Counted from the stretch's first letter, positions 15,306-24,214 are shown. The stretch is DNA of 64,000 bases from Bacillota bacterium (GCA_023460795.1 JAEWPC010000026.1:1-64000), one strand, 5' to 3'. The notes: generated from the letters alone by a model not told the origin. Made by a program: numbers and translations.

Positions 15306-15652
15306 TCTCCTTTCTCGTCAGCATGCGCATCAAGTGCGAGCTCCGGAGCGTTCTCCGAAGTCCGTCCTTCATTCGTCACGTGTTCGAATTGTCCGATAGC
15401 GAAACGGAGTTTCGCGTTCGTCACGCGTCCGGTGTCGCGAAGGCTATTCGCGACTTCTTCGCTATGGAACCCGAGCGGTTCGAGATGCAGCACGTTTTTG
15501 CGTTTGGGCCGATCGAATCGGCGGTTGCCGCCGTCAGCCACGAGCGCGAATCGCTCATCAACGATGGAGATTACGACTAGCAGCTCTCCCTCGTCTCTTC
15601 CACGCCGGCTTCTCACGATGTCTCCGGGCACGAGCTTCACGTTTAGCGTCAT
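15302..15652 (-). CDS. KOW-domain RNA-binding protein, L14e-like
   Basis: This 116-residue protein has an N-terminal KOW segment (about residues 5-60: VPGDIVRSRRGRDEGELLVV, then VADGGNRRFDRPKRKN). This resembles the eukaryotic/archaeal L14e family. The second half is acidic and low in structure. It is found in Paenibacillaceae and relatives between map and infA; its function is not established, but RNA or ribosome binding is the natural guess. The frame is open to a GTG at 15661; AGGTG favours the ATG at 15652. It overlaps infA by 4 nt. Confidence 0.82.
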   Translation of the reverse strand: MTLNVKLVPGDIVRSRRGRDEGELLVVISIVDERFALVADGGNRRFDRPKRKNVLHLEPLGFHSEEVANSLRDTGRVTNAKLRFAIGQFEHVTNEGRTSENAPELALDAHADEKGE

Positions 15653-15667
15653 TGCATTCACCTAGCT

Positions 15668-16414
15668 TTACGCACGGGTTAGGATTTCGTACCCGTCTTC
15701 GGTTACGGCAACTGTATGCTCGAAATGCGCGCACAGCGATCCGTCGACCGTGACGACGGTCCAGTTATCGGACAACGTCTTCACGTAGCGTTCTCCCGCG
15801 ACAACCATCGGTTCGATCGCAAGCGTCATTCCCGGTTTAAGCCGAGGCCCGCGGTCCGGTATGCCGTAGTTCGGAATTTGCGGTTCCTCGTGGAGGTCCT
15901 TGCCGACTCCGTGTCCTACATACTCCCTGACCACCGAGAAACCTGCTTCTTCGATGACTTTCTGAATACCGTGCGATACGGTAAACAGTCGAACGTCCGG
16001 CTTAACGAGCTCGAGCCCCGCATAGAGCGAAGCTTCGGTTACGTCAAGCAGTCGCTGCGCGTCATCGGAAATGCGACCGACGCCGTAGGTCCACGCGGAA
16101 TCGCCATGGTAGCCTTTGTACTGCGCGCCGATATCGATGCTGATGATGTCGCCTTCTACAAGCTTCCGAGGTCCGGGGAACCCATGGACGAGTTCCTCGT
16201 TCGTGGAAGCGCATATGCTGGCCGGAAAACCGTTGTAACCTTTAAAAGAGGGGAAGGCGCCTTGGCTTCGAATATACGTGTCCGCTATCCTATCCAATTC
16301 AGCGGTAGTGACGCCAGGCTGGATAGCCTGCTTCATCAAACGATGGGTTTCCGCCACGATCCGCCCGGCTTCTCGCATCAAGATCAGTTCTTTCTCAGAC
16401 TTGCATACGATCAT
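15668..16414 (-). CDS. map: methionine aminopeptidase, type I
   Basis: This 248-residue metalloenzyme removes the N-terminal Met of nascent proteins. The metal ligands are visible: IDIGAQYKGYHGDSA (two Asp), GHGVGKDLHEEP (His), AIEPMV (Glu) and FEHTVAVTEDG (Glu). Length matches Bacillus Map. It lies 6 nt behind adk in the spc operon, an arrangement common in Firmicutes. Confidence 0.96.
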   Translation of the reverse strand: MIVCKSEKELILMREAGRIVAETHRLMKQAIQPGVTTAELDRIADTYIRSQGAFPSFKGYNGFPASICASTNEELVHGFPGPRKLVEGDIISIDIGAQYKGYHGDSAWTYGVGRISDDAQRLLDVTEASLYAGLELVKPDVRLFTVSHGIQKVIEEAGFSVVREYVGHGVGKDLHEEPQIPNYGIPDRGPRLKPGMTLAIEPMVVAGERYVKTLSDNWTVVTVDGSLCAHFEHTVAVTEDGYEILTRA

Positions 16415-16420
16415 GGCCGA

Positions 16421-17065
16421 TTACCCTCTTAGAAGGGAACCGATGTCGGCCGTAACCGCGTCGATGTCCTTCTCCCCGTCTACTTCGCGGAGCAATCCTT
16501 TGTCGCCGTAATACTTCAGAAGAGGAGCCGTCTTGCTCGTATACTCGTCAAGACGCGTGCCCACTTTCTCCTCGGTATCGTCGGAACGCTGGTACAGCTC
16601 TCCCCCGCATTTGTCGCAGATGCCTTCCTGCTTAGGCGGATTAAATACAACATGATACGTCGTGCCGCAAGATTTGCAGATCCGTCTGCCCGTCAGGCGA
16701 GCGAGCAAGAAGCTGCGGTCAACCTTCAGGTTAATGACGTGATCGATTTTGCGACCCATATCGTTCAGCATACCATCTAAGGCTTCGGCTTGCGCGATCG
16801 TCCGCGGGAACCCGTCCAGAAGGAATCCTTCCGAGCAGTCGGGTTCGGCGAGGCGATCGCGTACAATGCCGTTCGTCACTTCATCGGGAACAAGAAGGCC
16901 TTGATCAACGTACTCTTTCGCCTTCAATCCAAGCGGCGTACCTTGCTTCATGGCTAAACGAAACGCATCACCGGTGGAGATATGCGGAACGCCGAATTGT
17001 TCGACGATCCGTTCTGCCTGCGTTCCTTTACCGGCGCCAGGAGGCCCCATAAACAATATGTTCAT
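16421..17065 (-). CDS. adk: adenylate kinase
   Basis: This 214-residue enzyme interconverts AMP, ADP and ATP. The P-loop GPPGAGKGTQAE is at residues 7-18, the AMP-binding FPRT follows near 85, and a long LID domain near 125-160 has four cysteines (CKSC and CDKC). These bind structural zinc as in Gram-positive adenylate kinases. GGAGG precedes the ATG. It lies between secY and map, the standard order. Confidence 0.97.
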   Translation of the reverse strand: MNILFMGPPGAGKGTQAERIVEQFGVPHISTGDAFRLAMKQGTPLGLKAKEYVDQGLLVPDEVTNGIVRDRLAEPDCSEGFLLDGFPRTIAQAEALDGMLNDMGRKIDHVINLKVDRSFLLARLTGRRICKSCGTTYHVVFNPPKQEGICDKCGGELYQRSDDTEEKVGTRLDEYTSKTAPLLKYYGDKGLLREVDGEKDIDAVTADIGSLLRG

Positions 17066-17090
17066 CGCTTATTCCTCCTGTCGTCTCGTT

Positions 17091-18383
17091 TTACTTATTG
17101 ATAAACCCTTTGTAGTGACGCTTGATGAGCTGGCTTTCGATCTGCTTCATCGTCTCAAGGGCAACCCCGATAACGATTAGGAGCGACGTGCCGCCGAGTT
17201 GAACGGTACGAGGCAGGTCAGCCAACATTCCGAAGAATACCGGCAATACCGAGATAAGCGCCAGGAAGATCGCGCCGGCCAGCGTAATGCGAGTGATGAC
17301 GCGCATCAGGTAGCCTTGCGTCGGCTTGCCCGGACGAATACCCGGGATATAGCCGCCGTTCTTCTTCATGTTATCCGCAAGTTGCTGCGGGTTGAATTGC
17401 ACGAACGTGTAGAAGAACGTGAAGCCGATGATCAGCAATACGTACAACAACATGCCGAGCGGCTGGTCGTAGTAGAGGTGATTGATGACCCATTGCGCCC
17501 AACTGCGATCCGCCCAGAACTGAGCGATCGTGATTGGGAACATCAGAAGCGATACCGCGAAGATGACCGGGATTACGCCAGCGCCATTGACCTTAAGCGG
17601 AATGTGCGTGGATTGGCCGCCGTACATTTTCTGTCCGACAACCCTTTTAGCGTATTGAACCGGAATCTTGCGTACGCCTTGTTGAATGAAGATAACCCCT
17701 GCAATAATCAGGACGATTACTATCAGGATAATGGCAACCTTCACGAGATTAAGGAATACTTGGTCCGAATTCGCGAATTGATCCGCGTAGATATCACGAA
17801 CGTGCTTAGGGATTGCAGCAACGATAGCGGCGAAGATCAGAATCGAAATCCCGTTGCCTACGCCTTTTTCGTTGATTTGCTCGCCTAACCACATCAGGAA
17901 AGCCGTACCCGCGGTCAAAACGATCGCAATCATGAGGTAGGTCGCGATCGACGAGTCGATAACCATACCGTACATGCGGTGGAATCCGATGGCCGTTGCG
18001 AAGGCTTGGATAAGCCCAAGAATGACCGTCCCGTAACGTGTAACCTGCGCCAACTTGCGCTTGCCGTTCTCGCCTTCTTTTTGCCATTCGGAGAATTTCG
18101 GAATGACATCCATAGAAAGCAGCTGAACGATGATCGAAGCTGTAATATACGGCGTGATCCCTAGCGCAAAGATGGAGAAGTTGAACAAAGCACCGCCGGA
18201 GAACGTATTTAGCAGGCCGAACAAATCGCTGCCCGATTCTCCAGCCTGCAATAGAGCGTCCTTGTCAATGTTCGGGACCGGAATAAAGGCACCGATGCGA
18301 TAGACCAACAGGATGAAAAGGGTGAATAGGATCTTCTTGCGAAGGTCCACGACTTTCCAAATGTTAGTGACGGTCGCAAACAT
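17091..18383 (-). CDS. secY: preprotein translocase subunit SecY
   Basis: This 430-residue protein is the channel of the Sec translocase. Ten membrane segments can be traced, starting near residue 18. Typical motifs are GALFNFSIFALGITPYI (plug region and TM2), GQKMYGGQSTHIPLKVN and GYIPGIRPGKPT. Its ATG overlaps the rplO stop by 1 nt (TAATG). With secE near 47 kb, the core translocon is in this window. Confidence 0.97.
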   Translation of the reverse strand: MFATVTNIWKVVDLRKKILFTLFILLVYRIGAFIPVPNIDKDALLQAGESGSDLFGLLNTFSGGALFNFSIFALGITPYITASIIVQLLSMDVIPKFSEWQKEGENGKRKLAQVTRYGTVILGLIQAFATAIGFHRMYGMVIDSSIATYLMIAIVLTAGTAFLMWLGEQINEKGVGNGISILIFAAIVAAIPKHVRDIYADQFANSDQVFLNLVKVAIILIVIVLIIAGVIFIQQGVRKIPVQYAKRVVGQKMYGGQSTHIPLKVNGAGVIPVIFAVSLLMFPITIAQFWADRSWAQWVINHLYYDQPLGMLLYVLLIIGFTFFYTFVQFNPQQLADNMKKNGGYIPGIRPGKPTQGYLMRVITRITLAGAIFLALISVLPVFFGMLADLPRTVQLGGTSLLIVIGVALETMKQIESQLIKRHYKGFINK

Positions 18384-18838
18384 TAGATCACCTCGGTTTT
18401 ACCGCCGGCGGCCTGAATTTTCTCAATCGCGGATTGAGAAAACTTGTGAGCTTTTACTGTCAGCCCTACGTTCAGTTCGCCATTGCCCAGAATCTTGATG
18501 CCGTCTTTCGCGTTTTTCAGAACGCCCTCGGAAAGCAGCAATTCTGGGGTAACTTCCGTACCAGCCGCAAAACGGTTCAGTTGGTTCAGGTTAACAATTG
18601 CGAAGTCATATGCAAAACGATCGTTGTTGAAGCCGCGTTTCGGAACTCGACGATAAAGTGGGTTTTGACCACCCTCGAATCCAGGACGAACGCCACCGCC
18701 GGAGCGAGCGTTTTGCCCTTTGTGACCGCGACCGGACGTTTTGCCGAGACCGCTACCGGCACCGCGTCCAACGCGCTTACGCGTCGCGGTTGCGCCAGTA
18801 TTAGGAGCAAGCTCATGCAATTTCATCTTACGTCGCAC
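18383..18838 (-). CDS. rplO: ribosomal protein L15
   Basis: This 151-residue protein has the family's glycine-rich N-terminus (RVGRGAGSGLGKTSGRGHKG) and C-terminal globular domain (VKAHKFSQSAIEKIQAAGG). Length normal. It is followed by secY with a 1-nt overlap and preceded by rpmD. Normal spc-operon member. Confidence 0.97.
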   Translation of the reverse strand: MRRKMKLHELAPNTGATATRKRVGRGAGSGLGKTSGRGHKGQNARSGGGVRPGFEGGQNPLYRRVPKRGFNNDRFAYDFAIVNLNQLNRFAAGTEVTPELLLSEGVLKNAKDGIKILGNGELNVGLTVKAHKFSQSAIEKIQAAGGKTEVI

Positions 18839-18865
18839 CTCCTTGAGAGTTATGCTAAATCAATC

Positions 18866-19045
18866 TTATACTTCTTTAACTTCGACCAAGTGGCTAACCG
18901 TGTTAATAAGACCGCGGGTTGCCACGTTATCTTCTCTGACTACAGTCTGATGCAGCTTAGCGAGTCCGAGCGTCTTCACCGATTGGCGTTGATTCTCTGG
19001 ACGGCCGATCAAACTGCGGACGAGGGTGATTTGAAGCTGTGCCAT
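18866..19045 (-). CDS. rpmD: ribosomal protein L30
   Basis: This 59-residue protein was read from the reverse strand. It begins MAQLQITLVRSLIGRPENQR and ends SHLVEVKEV. The GxPxxQRxxVxxLGL pattern of L30 is intact. GGGGA precedes the ATG. It lies between rpsE (13 nt upstream) and rplO (27 nt downstream). Confidence 0.96.
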   Translation of the reverse strand: MAQLQITLVRSLIGRPENQRQSVKTLGLAKLHQTVVREDNVATRGLINTVSHLVEVKEV

Positions 19046-19058
19046 CTGTTTCCCCTCC

Positions 19059-19556
19059 TTAACGGAATAGCTCTGCTACGGTTTTACCGCGCAGTTTAGC
19101 TACTTCTTCAGCGCGCTTCAGGCGGGAGAGCCCTTCCAACGTCGCATTGATCATGTTAATGGAGTTGGAAGAACCAAGCGATTTCGTCAAAATATCGCCG
19201 ACCCCAGCGAGCTCGAGTACGGCGCGGACAGGACCGCCCGCGATAACTCCCGTACCTTCGGATGCAGGTTTCAGCAACACTTTGCCGGCGCCGAATTGTC
19301 CCTCAACCGTGTGCGGAATGGTCGTGCCGACCAATGGAACGTGAATCAGTTTTTTCTTCGCGTCGTCGACGCCTTTACGGATCGCGTCTTGGACTTCGGA
19401 AGCTTTGCCGATGCCGGCGCCAACCCAGCCTTTGCCGTCGCCGACAACGACGAGAGCGCTGAAGCTCATCCGGCGTCCGCCTTTTACGGTTTTAGAGACG
19501 CGATTGATTTGAACCATTTTTTCCGTTAGTTCCAACGTATTCGGATCTACACGCAA
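19059..19556 (-). CDS. rpsE: ribosomal protein S5
   Basis: This 165-residue protein has a double-stranded-RNA-binding N-terminal domain (VQINRVSKTVKGGRRMSFSA, then VGDGKGWVGAGIGKA). The C-terminal domain has GGPVRAVLELAGV and the conserved SLGSSNSIN stretch. It takes part in decoding accuracy and mRNA entry. GGAGGG precedes the start. Normal length and order. Confidence 0.97.
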   Translation of the reverse strand: MRVDPNTLELTEKMVQINRVSKTVKGGRRMSFSALVVVGDGKGWVGAGIGKASEVQDAIRKGVDDAKKKLIHVPLVGTTIPHTVEGQFGAGKVLLKPASEGTGVIAGGPVRAVLELAGVGDILTKSLGSSNSINMINATLEGLSRLKRAEEVAKLRGKTVAELFR

Positions 19557-19584
19557 GTCGTTTCCCTCCTTGTATCAAAGTGAA

Positions 19585-19950
19585 TTAAAACTTAAGTCCG
19601 GCTTCGCGAGCTGCGTCAGCCAGTGCTTGGATACGTCCGTGGTACAAGTAGCCGCCGCGATCGAACACGACGTTCTCGTAGCCTTTAGCAACGGCGCGCT
19701 TAGCAACAAGCTCGCCTACTTTAGCAGCGGCTTCGACGTTACCGCCGTTACCTTGGCCTGCCAGTTCTTTATCAACTGTAGATGCGCTAGCGATCGTTAC
19801 GCCTTTAACGTCGTCGATCAGCTGTGCATAAATGTGCTTGGAAGAACGGAATACGGACAAGCGAGGACGCTCGTTCGTGCCTGTGATCTTCTTGCGTACA
19901 CGAAGGTGACGCTTCAAGCGTGCTTTGTTCTTATCGCCTTTAGTAATCAT
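19585..19950 (-). CDS. rplR: ribosomal protein L18
   Basis: This 121-residue protein binds 5S rRNA. Motifs are RPRLSVFRSSKHIYAQLIDD and FDRGGYLYHGRIQALADAAREAGL. The frame is open to 19968, but GGGAG sits 8 nt before the ATG at 19950 (MITKGDKNKARLKRH), which fits the family start. Between rplF and rpsE. Confidence 0.97.
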   Translation of the reverse strand: MITKGDKNKARLKRHLRVRKKITGTNERPRLSVFRSSKHIYAQLIDDVKGVTIASASTVDKELAGQGNGGNVEAAAKVGELVAKRAVAKGYENVVFDRGGYLYHGRIQALADAAREAGLKF

Positions 19951-20020
19951 TCGAAAGGCTCCCTTCAAGTTGTTGTTGCATGTGGGCAGCTTCTAAGCCA
20001 CCCGCAACTTATCGCTCAAC

Positions 20021-20563
20021 TTATTTCTTCTTACCAGCTTTACCTTCTTTACGAAGGATGCGCTCGTTTTCGTACTTAATACCTTTGCCTTTGTAAGGCT
20101 CAGGCTCGCGTACGGCACGGATTTTCGCTGCAACTGCGCCGACGAGTTCTTTGTCGATGCCTTTAACAACAATTTTGTTCTGTGCTGGAACTTCGAATTC
20201 GATGCCGTTCTCAGGAACGAATTCTACAGGGTGGGAATAACCAACGCTCAGTACCAGCTTTTCGCCGGTTTTGTTAGCGCGGTAACCTACGCCTACCAGC
20301 TCAAGGTTCTTGAAGTAACCTTCAGTTACGCCGTTTACCATGTTAGCAACGACGCTGCGCGTCGTACCGTGCAGGGAACGGTGAAGCTTATTGTCGGAAG
20401 GACGTTCTACGGAGATAACGTTCTCCGCGAAGGAAACCTTCATATCTTTGTGCAATTCGCGGGACAAAGTTCCTTTCGGACCTTTAACCGTGATTACGTT
20501 GTTGTCCAGGTTCACGTTCACGCCGTTAGGCACCTGGATCGGTTTGCGTCCAATACGGGACAT
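20021..20563 (-). CDS. rplF: ribosomal protein L6
   Basis: This 180-residue protein has two similar alpha/beta halves. Motifs are MSRIGRKPIQVPNGV, SLHGTTRSVVANMVNGV, ELVGVGYRA and the end KGKGIKYENERILRKEGKAG. It lies near the sarcin-ricin loop. GGAGG precedes the ATG. Normal spc-operon member. Confidence 0.97.
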   Translation of the reverse strand: MSRIGRKPIQVPNGVNVNLDNNVITVKGPKGTLSRELHKDMKVSFAENVISVERPSDNKLHRSLHGTTRSVVANMVNGVTEGYFKNLELVGVGYRANKTGEKLVLSVGYSHPVEFVPENGIEFEVPAQNKIVVKGIDKELVGAVAAKIRAVREPEPYKGKGIKYENERILRKEGKAGKKK

Positions 20564-20593
20564 GGGTGCACCTCCAATCTTGTGACGGTTAAA

Positions 20594-20992
20594 TTACCAA
20601 ACGTAGCAAAGCACTTCGCCGCCGGCTTTCCCTTGACGGGCTTCCTTGTCGGTTACGATGCCTTTGGATGTGGAAATGATCGCGATGCCGAGGCCACCCA
20701 GCACGCGCGGTACTTCGTTAGATTTCGTGTATACGCGCAGACCGGGTTTGCTAATACGCTTGAGGCCCGTAATAACGCGCTCGTTGTTCGGACCGTATTT
20801 CAGGAAAATACGGATCAAACCTTGCTTGTTGTCTTCTACATATTCAGCGTCGCGGATAAAGCCTTCACGTTTAAGGATTTCAGCAATTTGCTTCTTAACC
20901 GTGGATGCAGGCATTTCCACCGACTCATGACGCACCAGATTCGCGTTGCGAATGCGCGTCAGCATATCTGCAATTGGATCAGACATAACCAT
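20594..20992 (-). CDS. rpsH: ribosomal protein S8
   Basis: This 132-residue protein is a central-domain rRNA binder. Motifs are SDPIADMLTRIRNAN, LKRISKPGLRVYTKSNEVP and the end GIVTDKEARQGKAGGEVLCYVW. AAGGAGG sits 8 nt before the first ATG, so the start MVMSDP is kept, two residues longer than usual. It lies between rpsZ and rplF. Confidence 0.96.
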   Translation of the reverse strand: MVMSDPIADMLTRIRNANLVRHESVEMPASTVKKQIAEILKREGFIRDAEYVEDNKQGLIRIFLKYGPNNERVITGLKRISKPGLRVYTKSNEVPRVLGGLGIAIISTSKGIVTDKEARQGKAGGEVLCYVW

Positions 20993-21022
20993 GGGGTAAA
21001 CCTCCTTCCCGAACTAGGCTGA

Positions 21023-21208
21023 TTACCAGCTCGCTTTTTTGACGCCAGGAATCTGGCCTTTGTATGCCAACTCACGGAAACAGATCCGGCAGATTTTGAA
21101 CTTTTGCAAAACCGAATGCGGACGACCGCAACGTTCGCAACGCGTGTAAGCTTGGACTTTAAACTTCGGCGCACGCTGTTGCTTGATTTTCATCGACGTT
21201 TTTGCCAC
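21023..21208 (-). CDS. rpsZ: ribosomal protein S14, zinc-binding type Z
   Basis: This 61-residue short S14 has zinc ligands Cys24, Cys27, Cys40 and Cys43 (CERC and CRIC). This is the zinc-dependent form; the longer zinc-free paralogue is not in this window. GGAGG precedes the ATG. It lies between rplE and rpsH, the usual place. Confidence 0.97.
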   Translation of the reverse strand: MAKTSMKIKQQRAPKFKVQAYTRCERCGRPHSVLQKFKICRICFRELAYKGQIPGVKKASW

Positions 21209-21258
21209 TTGCTTTACACCTCCAATGGGTACCTTTTGCTAATTTGGCCGGGTGGGCG

Positions 21259-21801
21259 TCACTTCGCAAACGGCATACCCAATTGGGTCAGCAGCTCACG
21301 CGCTTCTTCGTCCGATTGCGCCGTCGTTACGATGACGATGTCCATCCCGCGAACTTTATCAATCTGATCGTACTCGATCTCAGGGAAGATCAATTGTTCT
21401 TTCAAGCCGAGCGTGTAGTTGCCGCGTCCGTCGAACGATTTGGTCGATACGCCGCGGAAGTCGCGTACGCGTGGCAAGGAAATGTTGAACAATTTGTCCA
21501 GGAAGTAGTACATGCGATCGCCGCGCAGCGTTACTTTCGCGCCGATTGCCACGTTCTCGCGAAGGCGGAAACCAGCGATCGATTTCTTGGAGCGCGTGAT
21601 GACTGGTTTTTGACCAGCGATCTTCTGCATGTCTTCAACGGCATTGTCCATGATTTTGGAGTTAGAAACAGCTTCGCCGACACCCATGTTGATGACGACC
21701 TTCTCGATCTTAGGAACTTGCATGACCGATTTGTAGCTGAACTTCTGCATCAGAGCAGGAGTGATTTCGTTCTGAAAACGTTCCTTCATTCTTGCTGCCA
21801 T
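21259..21801 (-). CDS. rplE: ribosomal protein L5
   Basis: This 180-residue 5S rRNA-binding protein touches P-site tRNA. Motifs are VMQVPKIEKVVINMGVGEA, GQKPVITRSKKSIAGFRLRE, VRDFRGVSTKSFDGRGNY and the end ARELLTQLGMPF. AAGGAGG precedes the start. Normal length and order between rplX and rpsZ. Confidence 0.97.
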   Translation of the reverse strand: MAARMKERFQNEITPALMQKFSYKSVMQVPKIEKVVINMGVGEAVSNSKIMDNAVEDMQKIAGQKPVITRSKKSIAGFRLRENVAIGAKVTLRGDRMYYFLDKLFNISLPRVRDFRGVSTKSFDGRGNYTLGLKEQLIFPEIEYDQIDKVRGMDIVIVTTAQSDEEARELLTQLGMPFAK

Positions 21802-21836
21802 GAGTCACAATGACCTCCTTTCCGTGTAACTTTCGA

Positions 21837-22190
21837 TTAATCGATCTCTTGACCGGATTTCTTAGCGATCCGGATTTTCTTGCCGTTCTCGAGCGTTTTG
21901 TAGCCGATACGAGTTGCTTTGCCGCTCTTAGGATCGATATGCATCACGTTGGACACGTGAATCGGCGCTTCGCGCTCGATGATACCGCCTTGTTGGTTCG
22001 TTGGGTTCGGACGCGTATGGCGTTTAACCATATTGACGCCTTCCACAAGCACGCGATTTTCGCGCGGATACGCTGCGATAATGCGGCCTTTCTTGCCTTT
22101 ATCTTTACCCGTGATGACGATAACGTTATCGTCTTTCTTCACGTGCAGTTTATTGTTGTGCGATTCGAGCACTTTTTTCAAACGGGGCAT
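21837..22190 (-). CDS. rplX: ribosomal protein L24
   Basis: This 117-residue assembly-initiating protein has an N-terminal KOW segment (LHVKKDDNVIVITGKDKGKK). GVNMVKRHTRPNPTNQQGGI and the HVSNVMHIDPKSGKATRIGY stretch are diagnostic. GGAGG precedes the ATG. Normal spc-operon member. Confidence 0.97.
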   Translation of the reverse strand: MPRLKKVLESHNNKLHVKKDDNVIVITGKDKGKKGRIIAAYPRENRVLVEGVNMVKRHTRPNPTNQQGGIIEREAPIHVSNVMHIDPKSGKATRIGYKTLENGKKIRIAKKSGQEID

Positions 22191-22233
22191 GGGTCCACCT
22201 CCTAGCCTGATTCTTCGGTTCCGAAACCGTTAG

Positions 22234-22602
22234 TTATAGAACTTCCGGTGCCAGGGAAATGATTTTCATGAAGTCGCGCTCGCGAAGTTCGCGTGCGACT
22301 GGTCCAAAGATACGAGTACCGCGTGGGCTCTTATCTTCTTTAACGATTACTGCTGCGTTCTCGTCGAACGCGATATAGGATCCGTCTTTACGGCGCACCG
22401 AGCGTTTCGTACGAACGATAACGCATTTGACTACGTCGCCTTTTTTGACAACGCCGCCTGGTGTTGCTTGTTTTACGGAAGCTACGATCAGATCACCGAT
22501 GTGTCCTACGCGGCGGCCTGTACCGCCAAGCACGCGGATGCACATCAATTCTTTAGCGCCGGAGTTGTCAGCAACTGCAAGACGCGTAAACGGTTGAATC
22601 AT
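22234..22602 (-). CDS. rplN: ribosomal protein L14
   Basis: This 122-residue protein lies at the subunit interface. MIQPFTRLAVADNSGAKELM and GTRIFGPVARELRERDFMKI are diagnostic and the length is exact for the family. GGAGG precedes the ATG. It lies between rpsQ and rplX. Confidence 0.97.
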   Translation of the reverse strand: MIQPFTRLAVADNSGAKELMCIRVLGGTGRRVGHIGDLIVASVKQATPGGVVKKGDVVKCVIVRTKRSVRRKDGSYIAFDENAAVIVKEDKSPRGTRIFGPVARELRERDFMKIISLAPEVL

Positions 22603-22636
22603 CGCAAAGTCCTCCTTTCAGTCACTGATCGGTCGA

Positions 22637-22903
22637 TTATACCAATACGGCTTTCTCGACGATTTCGACCAAGCGCCAGTTCTTGTCTTTCGACAATGGG
22701 CGGGTCTCCATGATTTTTACAGTATCGCCGATTTGAGCAGTGTTGTTCTCATCGTGCGCCTTGAATTTCTTCGTGTATTTAATCCGCTTGTGGTACAGGC
22801 TGTGCTTCTTGTAAGTCTCGACAGCTACCACAATCGTTTTGTCCATTTTGTCGCTAACGACTTTACCGATCTGGACCTTACGGTTGTTGTTACGATCGCT
22901 CAT
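22637..22903 (-). CDS. rpsQ: ribosomal protein S17
   Basis: This 88-residue OB-fold protein binds the 5' domain of 16S rRNA. Motifs are VQIGKVVSDKMDKTIVVAVE, KRIKYTKKFKAHDENN and GDTVKIMETRPLSKDKNWRL. GGAGG precedes the ATG. It follows rpmC. Confidence 0.97.
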   Translation of the reverse strand: MSDRNNNRKVQIGKVVSDKMDKTIVVAVETYKKHSLYHKRIKYTKKFKAHDENNTAQIGDTVKIMETRPLSKDKNWRLVEIVEKAVLV

Positions 22904-22927
22904 GGTAATCCTCCTTTTCTCGGGTTA

Positions 22928-23125
22928 TTAGCCGATGCCGAGTTCACGCTCGCGCAAAATCGTTTTGGCCCGAGCAATTTCTTTCCGCAGGTCGCCGAGG
23001 CGATGCGGGTTGTCCAGTTGGCCAGTAGCCAGTTGGAAGCGGAGGTTGAACAGCTCTTCCTTGAAGCCGGCGATCTTCTGTTCGAGTTCCGCCGAAGTCA
23101 GGTTACGAAACTCACTGGCTTTCAT
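22928..23125 (-). CDS. rpmC: ribosomal protein L29
   Basis: This 65-residue two-helix protein lies at the peptide exit site. MKASEFRNLTSAELEQKI and GQLDNPHRLGDLRKEIARAK are typical. The frame is open to 23149; the ATG at 23125 with upstream GGTGGTG fits the family. It overlaps the end of rplP by 14 nt in another frame, so the two are coupled. Confidence 0.96.
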   Translation of the reverse strand: MKASEFRNLTSAELEQKIAGFKEELFNLRFQLATGQLDNPHRLGDLRKEIARAKTILRERELGIG

Positions 23126-23549
23126 TTGCTTCACCACCCAGTTCTGCACGTTTCACGAACTTCGTCTTGATAGGCAGCTTGTGCGCTGCAAGACGCATTG
23201 CTTCACGTGCGATCTCCTCGGATACGCCTGCAAGCTCAAACAATACTTTGCCCGGCTTAACAACGGCAACCCATTTCTCTACGTTACCTTTACCGCTACC
23301 CATCCGCACCTCGAGAGGCTTCTGGGTGATTGGCTTAGCAGGGAAAATTTTGATCCATACTTTACCGCCGCGCTTGATATAACGAGTCATGGCGATACGG
23401 GCAGCTTCGATCTGACGGTTCGTTACCCAGGAAGGCTCCATGGCTTGCAAACCGAATTCACCGAAATGCACTTCAGCGCCGCCTTTAGCACGGCCTTTCA
23501 TTTTACCGCGATGTTCTTTGCGGTGTTTTACGCGTTTAGGTACCAACAT
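23112..23549 (-). CDS. rplP: ribosomal protein L16
   Basis: This 145-residue protein contacts A-site tRNA. Motifs are MLVPKRVKHRKEHRG, EFGLQAMEPSWVTNRQIEAA and KPGKVLFELAGV. The frame extends to 23615 through rpsC sequence; the ATG at 23549, right after rpsC, is the family start. It overlaps rpmC by 14 nt. Confidence 0.97.
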   Translation of the reverse strand: MLVPKRVKHRKEHRGKMKGRAKGGAEVHFGEFGLQAMEPSWVTNRQIEAARIAMTRYIKRGGKVWIKIFPAKPITQKPLEVRMGSGKGNVEKWVAVVKPGKVLFELAGVSEEIAREAMRLAAHKLPIKTKFVKRAELGGEANESQ

Positions 23550-23551
23550 GA

Positions 23552-24214
23552 TTAGTTGCCTCCTTCCTGTGCAGCTCTTTTCTTCGTCGGAAGGACTTCG
23601 CCACGATAGATCCATACTTTTACGCCGATGCGGCCGTAAGTCGTATGAGCTTCCGCAGTACCGTAATCGATGTCAGCGCGCAGCGTGTGCAATGGCACCG
23701 TGCCTTCGCTGTAGCCTTCTGTACGCGCGATTTCAGCGCCGCCCAGACGACCGCTAACGGAAGTTTTGATACCTTTCGCGCCGGCGCGTTGCGTGCGTTG
23801 CATCGCTTGTTTCATTGCGCGGCGGAACGATACGCGGCGTTCCAGTTGTTGAGCGATGGACTCAGCAACGAGAATCGCGTCCATTTCCGGATTCTTGATC
23901 TCGGAGATGTTGATGTGTACTTTCTTACCGCCGGACAACTTCGTCAATTGTCCGCGAAGTACTTCTACTTCAGAGCCGCCTTTACCGATTACGATGCCCG
24001 GCTTAGCCGTATGAATCGTAACGTTAACGCGGTTCGCAGCGCGTTCGATTTCGATCTTCGAAACCGCTGCTTCTTTAAGTTTATTTTTGAGGAATTCGCG
24101 GATTTTAACGTCTTCCATCAGAAGATCGCCGAAATCTTTGTCAGCGTACCATTTGGATTCCCAATCACGGATAACGCCGATGCGAAGACCGACCGGATTT
24201 ACTTTTTGACCCAC
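23552..24214 (-). CDS. rpsC: ribosomal protein S3
   Basis: This 220-residue protein has an N-terminal KH domain (VTIHTAKPGIVIGKGGSEVE) and a C-terminal domain with GRLGGAEIARTE and HTTYGRIGVKVWIYRGEVLP. It forms part of the mRNA entry site. GGAGG precedes the start. It sits between rplV and rplP. Confidence 0.97.
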   Translation of the reverse strand: MGQKVNPVGLRIGVIRDWESKWYADKDFGDLLMEDVKIREFLKNKLKEAAVSKIEIERAANRVNVTIHTAKPGIVIGKGGSEVEVLRGQLTKLSGGKKVHINISEIKNPEMDAILVAESIAQQLERRVSFRRAMKQAMQRTQRAGAKGIKTSVSGRLGGAEIARTEGYSEGTVPLHTLRADIDYGTAEAHTTYGRIGVKVWIYRGEVLPTKKRAAQEGGN

